Translations under genes and position numbers: made by a program
Assembly: GCF_025934275.1 (NCBI RefSeq)
Contig: NZ_JAICYI010000031.1
Coordinates: 1 to 39,536 of the forward strand
Source of the DNA: Phenylobacterium sp.
GTDB taxonomy: Bacteria > Pseudomonadota > Alphaproteobacteria > Caulobacterales > Caulobacteraceae
Length of the DNA stretch: 39,536 nucleotides
Direction of reading: 5' to 3'
Shown here: piece after piece, positions 9,149 to 19,973 of the stretch
Numbering within the stretch: position 1 is the stretch's first letter
Layout of the letters: every line of letters starts with the position of its first letter
Notes under the pieces: generated by a model
What the model was told of the DNA's origin: nothing
The model's input: the letters and a program-made list of their open reading frames with translations, nothing else
The model's database searches: none

Positions 9149-9364
9149 ATGGACCAGCCGATGAAGAACATGGGCCTGTGGGCCGGCGTCGGAGCGGCGC
9201 TCGGCGTCGGCGTGGCGTTGGGTCTGGGCATGCGCGTCCTGGCGCTGGGCGCGCTGGCGGGCCTGGGAGCCGGCGCCGCGCTCGGCGTCGCGGCGGGCCT
9301 GAAGGGCCGCGGCGCGCGCCGGCCGGCGCTGACCGACGGCGCCTCGGAGTTCGCCCTGCACTAG
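9149..9364 (+). CDS. Small Gly/Ala-rich membrane protein, unknown function
   Basis: The 71-aa product has one long or two short hydrophobic stretches (residues about 9-28 and 31-50, both GA/GL-rich: GVGAALGVGVALGLGM and LGALAGLGAGAALGVAAGL), followed by a basic RGARRP tail. This looks like a small inner-membrane or glycine-zipper-like protein. GGAG about 9 bases before ATG 9149 supports that start; ATG 9161 is the alternative. It is divergent from trxB. I do not recognise a family, and low-complexity GC-rich DNA can produce such frames, so confidence is moderate. Confidence 0.5.
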   Translation: MDQPMKNMGLWAGVGAALGVGVALGLGMRVLALGALAGLGAGAALGVAAGLKGRGARRPALTDGASEFALH

Positions 9365-9376
9365 CGGCGCACGGCA

Positions 9377-9402
9377 AAAGGGCCGCCCCGGAGAGCGGCC
9401 CT
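9377..9402 (-). terminator. Rho-independent terminator of the RTX gene
   Basis: AGGGCCGC (9379-9386) pairs with GCGGCCCT (9395-9402) across an 8-base loop. Read on the minus strand the stem is followed by TTTT (9377-9380), so it terminates the RTX gene that ends at 9427. On the plus strand it may also serve the small gene ending at 9364, although no U-run follows there. Confidence 0.65.
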
Positions 9403-9426
9403 CTCTGTCTGTCTCTCGCCGAGACG

Positions 9427-10953
9427 TCAGACGAAGTTGGTCGAGTCGATGTCGGCCAGGCTCTTGCCGACCAGCACCACGGCGTCGCCGAGGGTGTTGT
9501 CGGCGTTGCTGTCCACGAACACCAGCACGTCGGAGCCGACCTGGATCGCCACCACATCGTGCGCGCCCGAGCCGATCTCGGCCGCGGCGCTGGTCTGGGC
9601 GCTCTGCGCGTCGGTGGCGGTGATCGTCTCGGTATAGGTGGACGCCGTCACCGCGGCGCCGGCGAAGTGCAGCTTGTCGCCGCTCTGCCAGTCGTTGATC
9701 ACGTCCCACAGGCCGCCGGTCGGCGTGGTGTCGCCCTGGGCGAAGACGAACTCGTCGTTGCCGCCGCCGCCGGTGATGATGTCGCGGCCCTGGCCGGCGG
9801 TGATGGTGTCGTCGCCGACGCCGCCGGTGATGGTGTCGGCCGCGCTCGTGCCCACGATCATGTCGTTGCCGGCGCCGCCGTCGATCGAGACGGAGGTCGC
9901 CGAGCTCGAGCCGTCGATGGTGTCGTCGCCGTCGCCGCCCAGCATGGTCCCGCCGCCGGCGAAGGAGATCTGATCGTTGCCCGCGCCGCCATCGAGGTGG
10001 TCGATGCCCCCGGCGGTGGTGATGGTGTCGGCGCCGTCGTCACCGCTGACGGTAATGTTGGCCGCGCCCGTGGCGATGTCGTCGTCGCCTGCGCCGCCGG
10101 TCACCAGGCCCGTGCCCGCGACATTGATCTCGTCGTTGCCGGCGCCGCCGTCGACGGTCGCCGAGGCCGTCGTGCTCGTGCCGGTGATGAGGTCGTTGCC
10201 GTCGCCGCCGGAGATGACGCCGCCGCCCTGGTAGGTGAGCTGGTCGTCGCCCGCGCCGCCATCGAGGCTGTCGGTTCCGCCGGTTCCGCCGTTCAGGACG
10301 TCGTTGCCGTCCTGGCCCTGCAGCGTGTCGCTCCCGGCGCCGCCCATGAGGGTGTCGTCGCCGAGGTTGCCCAGCATGAAGGCGTTGGTCGCCGCGCTGG
10401 CGTCGATGCTGTCGTTGCCTTGGCCGCCGAGCAGCAGGTCGCTCGTGCCCGCGGCGATGATGGTGTCGTCGCCCAGGTTGCCCTGCGCGAAGTTCGTGCC
10501 GGAGCCCACGTCGATGGTGTCGCCGCCCTGGCCGCCGAAGATCACGTCGCTGCCCGCCCCGCCGTTCAGGCTGTCGGCGCCCTGGTTGCCCTGCAGCAGG
10601 TCGTTGTCGTCGAGTCCGCTCAGCGTGTCGTCGCCCGTCCCGCCGTACAGGCCGTCGGCCGCCGCCGTCCCGGACTGGATGTCGTCGCCGGTCGTGCCGA
10701 TGAACAGCATCGAGCCGGTCTGCATGAAATCGGTGTCCACCAGGCCGCGGATCGCGCCCGCGCCGCCCGCGTCGGGGAACGTCTGGCTCAGGCCGAAGGC
10801 GCTGATGGTGATCGTCGCCGGGGTCGTGGTCGTGAACGGGTTGAAGATGACCGTGACCTCAGACGCGCTGCCGACCTGGAAGAACAGCCGATCGCTGCTC
10901 GTGAAGATCGCCGCCTGGTCGGCAGTCAGCGTATCCCAGAAGAAGTTCGACAC
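9427..10953 (-). CDS. RTX calcium-binding repeat protein
   Basis: The 508-aa protein consists of an about 85-residue N-terminal part (MSNFFWDTLTADQAAIF...), then about 17-20 glycine/aspartate nonapeptides of the GGxGxDxUx type from roughly residue 88 to 400 (for example GGTGDDTLSG, GGAGSDVIFG, GGGGNDEFVF). It ends in a domain resembling the secretion region of type I-exported proteins (WDVINDWQSGDKLHF and a terminal DSTNFV). RTX repeats form a calcium-loaded parallel beta-roll outside the cell. No enzymatic domain is visible, so an adhesin, matrix or S-layer-associated role is more likely than a toxin. No type I secretion genes lie nearby. The start is GTG 10953 with GGGGA upstream. Confidence 0.85.
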   Translation of the reverse strand: MSNFFWDTLTADQAAIFTSSDRLFFQVGSASEVTVIFNPFTTTTPATITISAFGLSQTFPDAGGAGAIRGLVDTDFMQTGSMLFIGTTGDDIQSGTAAADGLYGGTGDDTLSGLDDNDLLQGNQGADSLNGGAGSDVIFGGQGGDTIDVGSGTNFAQGNLGDDTIIAAGTSDLLLGGQGNDSIDASAATNAFMLGNLGDDTLMGGAGSDTLQGQDGNDVLNGGTGGTDSLDGGAGDDQLTYQGGGVISGGDGNDLITGTSTTASATVDGGAGNDEINVAGTGLVTGGAGDDDIATGAANITVSGDDGADTITTAGGIDHLDGGAGNDQISFAGGGTMLGGDGDDTIDGSSSATSVSIDGGAGNDMIVGTSAADTITGGVGDDTITAGQGRDIITGGGGNDEFVFAQGDTTPTGGLWDVINDWQSGDKLHFAGAAVTASTYTETITATDAQSAQTSAAAEIGSGAHDVVAIQVGSDVLVFVDSNADNTLGDAVVLVGKSLADIDSTNFV

Positions 10954-11090
10954 AGATCAATCCCCACTCTGACGACGAGTGCGGATGATGACCCATGGAG
11001 GTTGCGAAATCCTTGCGCCGCAACGGCGAGGCGCGGCGCGCCCCGAAACCCGGAGCCCGCCGAGACCCGATTAGCGCCGGATGGGGCCGC

Positions 11091-11564
11091 TCAGGCCCAC
11101 TCCACCTTGGTGATCTCGTAGGCCTTCACGCCGCCCGGGGTGTTCACCTCCACGACGTCGCCCGTCTCCTTGCCGATCATGGCCCGCGCCAGCGGCGAGC
11201 TGATCGAGACGCGGCCCTGTTTCACGTCGGCCTCGTGCTCGCCGACGATCTGGTAGCGGGCTTCCTCGTCGGTGTCCTCGTCGACGAGCGACACCGTGGC
11301 CCCGAACTTCACCTGCGCGCCGGAGAGCTTGGAGACGTCGATCACCTGGGCGCGCGCCATCTTGTCCTCGATCTCGGCGATGCGGCCCTCGATCCAGCCC
11401 TGCCGCTCCTTGGCGGCATGGTACTCGGCGTTCTCCGACAGGTCGCCGTGCGTCCGGGCCTCGGCGATCTGCGCGATCACCGCCGGTCGCTCCACCGTCT
11501 TCAAACGCTTCAGCTCTTCGTCGAGGGCCCTGTAGCCCTCGGCGGTCATCGGCACTTTTTCCAT
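11091..11564 (-). CDS. greA: Transcription elongation factor GreA
   Basis: GreA rescues backtracked RNA polymerase by stimulating transcript cleavage through its secondary channel. The 157-aa protein begins [19 protein letters not shown], and its coiled-coil hairpin carries [20 protein letters not shown] with the acidic tip residues (D and E of GDLSENAEY). The C-terminal FKBP-like domain includes [37 protein letters not shown] and [15 protein letters not shown]. Length equals the family norm. ATG 11564 is chosen from this N-terminus; an upstream extension to 11660 is not family-like. The region before the start has no strong purine-rich site. Confidence 0.96.
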   Translation of the reverse strand: MEKVPMTAEGYRALDEELKRLKTVERPAVIAQIAEARTHGDLSENAEYHAAKERQGWIEGRIAEIEDKMARAQVIDVSKLSGAQVKFGATVSLVDEDTDEEARYQIVGEHEADVKQGRVSISSPLARAMIGKETGDVVEVNTPGGVKAYEITKVEWA

Positions 11565-11718
11565 TGAGGTGATGACTCGGGTATCGCCCTGGTGGTCCAC
11601 AAACGTCCGGCCGCGGGCGCAGGCGTCCGGGGGCGGCGAAGATAGAATTGTGCGCCGCAAAACTCAAGGGATCGTGCGCGGGACGCCGTCAATAATTCAG
11701 TGCGCCAGCGCACCCGCC

Positions 11719-12312
11719 TCAGGAATGCGGGCGCGGGGGCAGGGGCAGGGGACCCGGTTCCGGCGGCTTCACCTGGGCCACGTTGAGGGTCATCGAGACC
11801 AGGTCGTAGTAGCCCAGCACCCCGATCAGATCGACCACGCCCTGCTCGCCCAGCGCCGCCTTGGCGCGTGCGAACACCGCCTCGCTCACCCGCTTGTCGC
11901 GCCGCAGCTCGGTCGCGAAGTCGAACACGGCGGCCTCGTCCTCGGCCATGGCCGCCGGGCGCTTGCCCGCCGCGATGTCCGCCGCGACGGCGGGGTCCAG
12001 CCCCGCCCGCAGCGCGAGCGGATAGTGGGCGTGCCACTCGAACTCCGCGTCCCACGCCCGGGCGGTGATCAGGATCGCGAGCTCATTCAGCCGCTTCGGG
12101 ACGCTCGAGCGGAAGCGGAGATATTCGCCCAGCCGCTGGGCCCTGTCGGCCAGCTCCGGGCTGCGCAGCCAGGCGTTGAAGGGCCCCCGCAGGCCGCCGC
12201 GCGGCCCCGCCGCGATCGCCTCGGCCGCCTGCCGCTGCGCCGGGCTCATCGCCTCGGGCGCAAGCGCCGGAAACCGCGCCTGCGCGCCGTCGCCGGCCGC
12301 TCGCCGGGTCAT
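11719..12312 (-). CDS. Carboxymuconolactone decarboxylase-family protein
   Basis: The 197-aa product has an AhpD/CMD-like all-helical core: RGPFNAWLRSPELADRAQRL, LNELAILITARAWDAEFEWHAHYPLALRAGL and the later GVVDLIGVLGYYDLVSMTLN. It lacks the CxxC pair of AhpD-type peroxidases (the corresponding segment reads EFEWHAHY), so a decarboxylase- or lactonase-like activity is more likely than thiol-based peroxide reduction. The gene overlaps the upstream SDR by 4 bases (ATGA), forming a two-gene operon that suggests one pathway for a ring or steroid-like compound. The substrate is not identifiable. The C-terminus is Pro-rich. Confidence 0.85.
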   Translation of the reverse strand: MTRRAAGDGAQARFPALAPEAMSPAQRQAAEAIAAGPRGGLRGPFNAWLRSPELADRAQRLGEYLRFRSSVPKRLNELAILITARAWDAEFEWHAHYPLALRAGLDPAVAADIAAGKRPAAMAEDEAAVFDFATELRRDKRVSEAVFARAKAALGEQGVVDLIGVLGYYDLVSMTLNVAQVKPPEPGPLPLPPRPHS

Positions 12313-13097
12313 CGCACGGACAGCCCGCCGTCGATCACCAGCTCCGCGCCGGTCACGTAGCGGCTCTCCTCGCAGGCCAGCCACAGGACGCCGTTGGCGA
12401 TGTCCAGCGGATAGCCCTTGACGCCAAGCGGCACGGCCATCTGGCTCATGGCGTCGAGGTCCGGCGGCGCGTTGGTCCCGGCCCCGCCCCCCTGCGGCAT
12501 CACCGTCAGCCAGATCGGCGTCTCGATGATCCCCGGGTGGACGGAGTTCACCCGCACCCCGTCCTTGGCGTTGGCGCACTCCATCGCGACGGCCTTGGTG
12601 AACAGCCGAACCGCGCCCTTGGTCGCGCAGTAGGCCGCCAGCGACGGCGAGCCCTTCAGGCCGGCCACCGAGCTCATGTTGATGACGCTGCCGCCGCCGC
12701 CTTGGCGCATCAGCGGGATCGCGTGCTTCACGCCCAGGAACACGCCCTCGACGTTGACCGCCTGCTGGCGTTTGAAATCGGCCAGGCTCATTTCGAAGAT
12801 CGACCCGCCCAGGCCGATGCCGGCGTTGTTGACCAGGATGTCGAGCCGGCCTTCCTTGCCGCGGAGGTCGGCGATGACCTCCTGCCAGGCGGCCTCGTCA
12901 GTGACGTCGTGGTGCAGGTAACGCGCTTTGCCTCCGGCCTTGGCGATGGCCTGCACGGTCTCCTCGCCCTTGAGGTCCTGCAGGTCGGTGATGACGACGG
13001 CTGCGCCTTCCTCGGCTAGCCGCTCGGCGCAGCCGCGGCCGATGCCGCTCGCGCCGCCGGTGACCAGCGCCACCTTGCCATCCACCCGACCAGCCAT
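12309..13097 (-). CDS. Short-chain dehydrogenase/reductase
   Basis: The classical SDR of 262 aa has the cofactor motif TGGASGIGRG (14-23), the DVT segment, NNAG (about 90-93), the catalytic Ser in NMSSVAG and the YxxxK motif in AAYCATKGA. An acidic residue at the end of strand 2 (VVITDLQD) favours NAD over NADP. The segment GIIETPIW and the terminal GGLSVR are usual for glucose-1-dehydrogenase or 3-beta/17-beta-hydroxysteroid-type SDRs. GGGAGGA lies about 7 bases before the ATG. It is coupled by overlap to the carboxymuconolactone-decarboxylase-like gene. A tandem 19-base repeat lies about 85 bases upstream of the start. Confidence 0.92.
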   Translation of the reverse strand: MAGRVDGKVALVTGGASGIGRGCAERLAEEGAAVVITDLQDLKGEETVQAIAKAGGKARYLHHDVTDEAAWQEVIADLRGKEGRLDILVNNAGIGLGGSIFEMSLADFKRQQAVNVEGVFLGVKHAIPLMRQGGGGSVINMSSVAGLKGSPSLAAYCATKGAVRLFTKAVAMECANAKDGVRVNSVHPGIIETPIWLTVMPQGGGAGTNAPPDLDAMSQMAVPLGVKGYPLDIANGVLWLACEESRYVTGAELVIDGGLSVR

Positions 13098-13181
13098 GGC
13101 TCATCCTCCCTGCGCTCTCGCCAAGGCCTAGCGCAGGGCGGCAGGGCTCGCCAGCGCGACCCGACGTCAATCGCAGCGAGC

Positions 13182-13219
13182 CGCGTAGGAGGTCGGGAGA
13201 CGCGTAGGAGGTCGGGAGA
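13182..13219. repeat. Perfect 19-bp tandem duplication upstream of the SDR gene
   Basis: The unit CGCGTAGGAGGTCGGGAGA occurs twice without a break (13182-13200 and 13201-13219). It lies 85-122 bases before the SDR start in the 238-base gap 13098-13335, which shows nothing else that I can name. Two directly repeated sites at a 19-base period (just under two helical turns) could bind a regulator; a simple replication-slip duplication is equally possible. Confidence 0.6.
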
Positions 13220-13335
13220 GTCACAAAAATCCCCCGTGCGGGCACAGGTCCCGGCGAACGCCCCCCAGATCGGTCGAGGCGCCGCGGGACTCACCGCCCC
13301 GCGCGCGCCCTCAATACGCCTGAAGCCCTGCGGCC

Positions 13336-13506
13336 CTAGCGCATCCACGCCGGCGCGGACGAGCCGGTGCTCACCACGCCATAGATCAGTGCGATGGCCA
13401 GGATGGCCGCCGCGATGACCATGAACATCTGGATCATGCTCTCGACGCGCAAAGCCGTATTACGCTTACGGTGGTGATGAACTTCACCATGATGCTCGGT
13501 CGACAT
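13336..13506 (-). CDS. 56-aa single-pass membrane protein with His-rich N-terminus
   Basis: Translation on the minus strand from the ATG at 13506 gives 56 residues. A polar, His-rich head (STEHHGEVHHHRKRN) is followed by an amphipathic piece and one clear membrane helix (FMVIAAAILAIALIYGVV, about residues 28-45), then a short STGSSAPAWMR tail. A good GAGGAA site lies 5 bases before the ATG, and the frame shows membrane-protein codon choice with no shadowing gene. The His cluster could bind a metal or stay cytosolic by charge (KRN after it: positive-inside). No family recognised. It is upstream of the SDR operon on the same strand. Confidence 0.65.
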   Translation of the reverse strand: MSTEHHGEVHHHRKRNTALRVESMIQMFMVIAAAILAIALIYGVVSTGSSAPAWMR

Positions 13507-13528
13507 TAGCTTCCTCGCAATCCTACCG

Positions 13529-13548
13529 GGAGGACCCCTCGGTCCTCC
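13529..13548. other. Strong hairpin in the leader of the 56-aa protein gene
   Basis: GGAGGACC (13529-13536) and GGTCCTCC (13541-13548) form a perfect 8-bp stem with a 4-base loop, 23 bases upstream of the ATG at 13506. It could be a leader structure of the small gene or a weak terminator for the VIT gene 235 bases upstream. No U-run follows. I see no gene in the remaining gap 13549-13782. Confidence 0.45.
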
Positions 13549-13782
13549 GCCGAACTGCGACAGGCGCCGCGAGGACGCCGTTCCGGCCGCTCAGTCCCGG
13601 GCCGCCGGAGCGCGCCCTAGTGCCGCCTGCACCAGTCAGGCGATGGACGGATGGTGCGCCCGGAAGGAACGCTGGTCAACCAAGGGGCTTGGCGCGCGCG
13701 GTCACAACCTCGGGGCGTGCGACCTTCGCGCCACGGGCGAACTGGCCCCTCAGGAACGCAGGTAGCGGTTCCCGCTGGGGAG

Positions 13783-14478
13783 CTAGGCGGACACCCCGAA
13801 CAGCGCGCCGACCCCCGCGGTGGCGGCGAGCGCCAGGGCGCCCCAGAACGTCACGCGAAGGACGGCCTTCCACATGCCCGCCCCTCCGGTCCGTGCGCCG
13901 ATCGCCCCCAATATCGCGAGAATGACGATCGCGGTCGCGGCGACGACGGGTGCGATCCACGCTCTTGGCGAGGCGAGGGCCGCGATGAGCGGCGCGGCCG
14001 CGCCGGCGGAGAAGGTGAGCGCCGAGGTGAGCGCGGCCTGGATCGGCCGCGCGGTGCTGATGTCGGAGATGCCGAGCTCGTCGCGGGCGTGCGCGCCCAG
14101 CGCGTCCTTCGCCATCAGCTGGTCGGCGACCTTGCGCGCCAGCTCGAGATCGACGCCCCGAGCGGCGTAGAGGTGGGCCAGTTCCTCGCGCTCGAACGCC
14201 GGCTGCTCGGCGAGCTCTCGTCGCTCGCGCGCCAGGTCGGCGTGCTCCGTATCGGCCTGGCTGGAGACCGAGACATACTCGCCGGCGGCCATCGAGAACG
14301 CGCCCGCCGTCAGCCCTGCGGCGGCCGCCAGCAAGATCTCGGTGCGGCCCTGCGCGGCGGCGGCCACGCCGACCACCAGACTGGCGGTCGAAACGACGCC
14401 GTCGTTGGCGCCCAGGACGGCGGCCCTGAGCCAGCCGATCCGATGCACCAGGTGCCGTTCCATGTGTCGTCGGGCCAT
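13783..14478 (-). CDS. VIT1/CCC1-family iron/manganese transporter
   Basis: The 231-aa integral membrane protein begins with the family signature GWLRAAVLGANDGVVSTASLVVGVAAA (helix 1) and LTAGAFSMAAGEYVSVSSQADTE (helix 2). It has a long cytosolic charged loop (about residues 75-140, with LARERRELAEQPAFEREELAHLYAARGVD), then three C-terminal helices. The loop forms the metal-binding domain in plant VIT1. Proteins of this type export or sequester Fe2+/Mn2+ in the inner membrane. AGGAGG lies just before the ATG. It starts 43 bases downstream of the carB stop and may be cotranscribed with it. Confidence 0.9.
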   Translation of the reverse strand: MARRHMERHLVHRIGWLRAAVLGANDGVVSTASLVVGVAAAAQGRTEILLAAAAGLTAGAFSMAAGEYVSVSSQADTEHADLARERRELAEQPAFEREELAHLYAARGVDLELARKVADQLMAKDALGAHARDELGISDISTARPIQAALTSALTFSAGAAAPLIAALASPRAWIAPVVAATAIVILAILGAIGARTGGAGMWKAVLRVTFWGALALAATAGVGALFGVSA

Positions 14479-14521
14479 TGCGCCTCCTAACGCCGCAGGA
14501 AAGGGCCGGCGTTGATCTCGC

Positions 14522-17824
<3,303 letters not shown>

Positions 17825-17950
17825 AGCTCTCGCGCGCGAAGCGGCGACCGCGCGAAACTCACGCGCGCGCCGCCGGTCAGAACTGCAGGTTAAGCGGTCC
17901 CCTTAGAGGGCGACTCTTTCGCGCGCAAGCGGCGTGATCGCGCAGGCGCA

Positions 17951-18463
17951 CTAGAGCAACTCGTCGAGCGGCGGCTCCAGCGTCCGGGCCTTCTTGCGGG
18001 GCCGTTCGCGCATCACGCCGGGATAGCCCTTCAGGGGCGCCAGCGCTTCGCCGGTCCAGGTCCAGTCGGCCTGTTCCGGAAGATACATGTGGTAGCGCGG
18101 CTCGCGGCCGGTGCGGCTCCGGAAGATGCCGCGCGGGATGTTGACGATCTTGGGCGAGCGCGGCCGCTCGTAGGTCAGGGGCGTGCCGCAGCGGGCGCAG
18201 AAGCTGCGGACCGTCTTCCGTTCGGGGTCCTCGTAGCGGGTGATGTGCGCCTTGCCCTGCAGGATGCGGAACCGGCTCTTCCAGCTGCCCACATAGGTCG
18301 CGTAGGCGCAGCCGTGGGCCCGGCGGCTTTCGGCCGAATGGTCGTGCCAGGCCCACACCGCCGGCACGTCGATCTCCAGCCGCACGGCCCCGCAGGCGCA
18401 GGCCGCCTGCGCCTGCACCGCGGAGCGCTTCTCGGGCGCCGCCTTCGCCGGCTTCTTCGCCAT
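17951..18463 (-). CDS. GFA-family (glutathione-dependent formaldehyde-activating-like) protein
   Basis: The 170-aa protein has the zinc-binding layout of the GFA fold: ACACGAVRLEI near residues 20-30 (CxC pair), the HGCAYAT segment near 50, and SFCARCGTPL (CxxCG) near 95. It ends with NIPRGIF and a W-rich stretch. Most family members have no tested activity, so formaldehyde detoxification is not established. GGGAGGGG lies before ATG 18463. The C-terminus is basic (RPRKKAR). It is upstream of carB on the same strand with a 126-base gap. Confidence 0.85.
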   Translation of the reverse strand: MAKKPAKAAPEKRSAVQAQAACACGAVRLEIDVPAVWAWHDHSAESRRAHGCAYATYVGSWKSRFRILQGKAHITRYEDPERKTVRSFCARCGTPLTYERPRSPKIVNIPRGIFRSRTGREPRYHMYLPEQADWTWTGEALAPLKGYPGVMRERPRKKARTLEPPLDELL

Positions 18464-18560
18464 CCGCCCCTCCCTGGACTCGCCGGAAAACCTACCAACT
18501 TCCGCGGCATGGGCCACGCGGCGAGCCGCAAAAAACCTCTGCTGCGCCGCAACCAAATCG

Positions 18561-18594
18561 CCGCTCAGCCATATTGTTAACTGAGGCTGAGCGG
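18561..18594. promoter_or_regulatory. Perfect 10-bp inverted repeat with AT-rich core in the divergent gap
   Basis: CCGCTCAGCC (18561-18570) and GGCTGAGCGG (18585-18594) are exact reverse complements separated by 14 AT-rich bases (ATATTGTTAACTGA). The dyad lies between the divergent GFA gene (start 18463) and the 74-aa gene (start 18633), 39 bases before the latter. The AT core in such GC-rich DNA suggests it covers a -10 region, so an operator is likely. A transcript hairpin in the leader is the alternative. Confidence 0.5.
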
Positions 18595-18632
18595 GGCTGC
18601 CGCCGGTCGCGAACGATGTCCGAGGAGACCCC

Positions 18633-18857
18633 ATGACCCTCATCGAAAAGATCCCCACCATGAGCGATGAGGACGTGGTCAACCTCCTGGCCAACGCGCG
18701 GCGCCTGAAGGACGCCGGCGATGAGAAGCAGCGGGCCGCGGCTTGCGACCTGATCCCGACGCTCGAGGAGGCGGCCGCCGAGCGCCGCGCCCGCCGGCTC
18801 GCCGCCGCCCAGGCCAAGCGCGCCGCCAAGCGCCCGCTCAAGCACAAGGCCGCCTAG
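18633..18857 (+). CDS. Small conserved hypothetical protein, basic C-terminus
   Basis: The 74-aa product (MTLIEKIPTMSDEDVVNLLANARRL...) looks wholly helical. The first half is acidic and reads like a short helical hairpin (SDEDVVNLLANARRLKDAGD, then AACDLIPTLEEAAAERRARR). The last 25 residues are Ala/Lys/Arg-rich (AAAQAKRAAKRPLKHKAA), as in small DNA- or RNA-associated proteins. GAGGAGA lies about 6 bases before the ATG. A similar small protein seems common in Caulobacter relatives, but I know no function. It is divergent from the GFA gene, with a dyad between them. Confidence 0.7.
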   Translation: MTLIEKIPTMSDEDVVNLLANARRLKDAGDEKQRAAACDLIPTLEEAAAERRARRLAAAQAKRAAKRPLKHKAA

Positions 18858-18895
18858 AGCTTTCATCGTCGGCCGCGCGGCGCCAGGCTGGGCGC

Positions 18896-19315
18896 ATGAT
18901 CCGAACCCTCCCCTTCTTCGCCGCCCTGGCGCTCGCCGGCTCGGCCGCGGCCCAGACGCCGCCCGCGCCCATCACCACGACCCTGAAGACGTTGTCCGCC
19001 ACCAGCGCGGGACAGCCGATCGTCGCCCCGGCCGGCCCGCTGCAGGTCACGGTCTCCGAGACGACGGTGCCGCCGCACGGCCAGATCGCGCCGCACAAGC
19101 ATCCCTATCCGCGCTACGTCTATGTGCTCTCGGGACAGGTGAAGGTCACCAATCTCGCGACCGGCGAGAGCTACGAGCTCAAGGCCGGCGACATGAGCGT
19201 CGATCCGGTGGACCAGTGGCACAAGGCCGAGGCGCTGGGGCCGGGCCCCGCCCGCCTGATCGCCCTCGACCAGACCCCGCCCGGCGTCTCCAACGTCGTG
19301 CGCCAGTCCCCCTAG
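18896..19315 (+). CDS. Secreted cupin-domain protein
   Basis: The 139-aa protein starts with a Sec signal peptide (MIRTLPFFAALALAGSAAAQ, likely cut after AAA at about 19). One cupin barrel follows: PPHGQIAPHKHPYPRYVYVLSGQVKV holds the first cupin motif with two His and an Arg where Glu is common, then LKAGDMSVDPVDQWHKA as motif 2. The His residues suggest metal binding. It acts outside the cytoplasmic membrane; substrate unknown. Its stop is followed immediately by the candidate promoter of the ECF sigma gene, so it is probably not part of that operon. Confidence 0.8.
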   Translation: MIRTLPFFAALALAGSAAAQTPPAPITTTLKTLSATSAGQPIVAPAGPLQVTVSETTVPPHGQIAPHKHPYPRYVYVLSGQVKVTNLATGESYELKAGDMSVDPVDQWHKAEALGPGPARLIALDQTPPGVSNVVRQSP

Positions 19316-19343
19316 GCGTCCGCAGCGAGCCCGCGATCGTATC
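19316..19343 (+). promoter_or_regulatory. Candidate ECF promoter of the SigK-like sigma gene
   Basis: GCGTCC (19316-19321), a 16-base spacer, then CGTATC (19338-19343). The same layout, GCATCC-N16-CGTACC, precedes the fasciclin gene at 20692-20719. The sigma start TTG (19416) is 72 bases downstream. Matching the pattern in front of both a sigma gene and its likely target suggests autoregulation. It is inferred from two sites only. Confidence 0.5.
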
Positions 19344-19415
19344 AGCGAGCGCCCGGCGCTTGCCGCGAGGCGGCGCGCGGGGCAGCTTGGCTGCACGGAT
19401 CCGGACGGGACGACC

Positions 19416-19973
19416 TTGGCTCCAGCTGTCACCGCCGACGCGCTCGCCCCGCTGATGGCGCGGATCGCCGCCGGCGACCGCGCGGCGCTGCGCCAGCTCT
19501 ACGCGGCGACATCCGCGAAGCTTTTCGGCGTCGCCTTACGTATCCTCTCCGATCGTGAGGACGCCGAGGACGTGCTGCAGGAGGTCTATGTCACCGTCTG
19601 GCGCCGCGCCGACCGCTTCGATGCGGGCCGCGCCAGCGTCATGACCTGGGTCGCGGCCATCGCCCGCAACCGGGCGATCGACCGGCTGCGCGCCCGCGGG
19701 CCGCTCGCCCGCGCCGAACCCGCGGAGGACCTGGAGATCGCCGACGAGGGCGCCGTGAGCGCCGAGGCGCTGCTGGCGGCCGCCGACGACGCGGCGCGTC
19801 TGAACGGCTGCCTCGGCGAGCTCGACGCCCGCACCCAGGCGGTGATCCGCACCGCCTTTTTCGAGGGCGTGACCTACGAGGCGCTGGCCCGCCGGATGGA
19901 TGCGCCGCTGGGCACGGTGAAGAGCTGGATCCGCCGCGGCCTCGCCAGGCTCAAGGGGTGCCTGGAGCGATGA
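19416..19973 (+). CDS. ECF sigma-70 factor, SigK-like
   Basis: The 185-aa group 4 sigma factor has a sigma region 2 (LRQLYAATSAKLFGVALRILSDREDAEDVLQEVYVTVWRR) with the usual promoter-melting tract (ASVMTWVAAIARNRAIDRLR). Region 4 follows (QAVIRTAFFEGVTYEALARRMDAPLGTVKSWIRRGLARLKGCL) with its helix-turn-helix. The start is probably TTG 19416, since the N-terminus matches the family; an ATG at 19455 would cut into region 2. It overlaps the anti-sigma gene (ATGA). It resembles the SigK/ECF19 type, controlled by membrane RskA. The neighbouring fasciclin gene is the probable target. Confidence 0.92.
   Translation: MAPAVTADALAPLMARIAAGDRAALRQLYAATSAKLFGVALRILSDREDAEDVLQEVYVTVWRRADRFDAGRASVMTWVAAIARNRAIDRLRARGPLARAEPAEDLEIADEGAVSAEALLAAADDAARLNGCLGELDARTQAVIRTAFFEGVTYEALARRMDAPLGTVKSWIRRGLARLKGCLER

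Noticed and set aside
9750..10650. Regularly repeated DNA that could suggest a CRISPR array
   Set aside because: The repeats are imperfect, in frame and encode GGxGxDxUx nonapeptides of the RTX gene. There is no spacer structure and no cas gene.
17828..17943. Two similar GC-rich stretches between carB and the GFA gene that look like an imperfect direct repeat
   Set aside because: They share CGCGCG-type low complexity and AAGCGGCG, but match imperfectly with gaps. I could not separate this from base composition.
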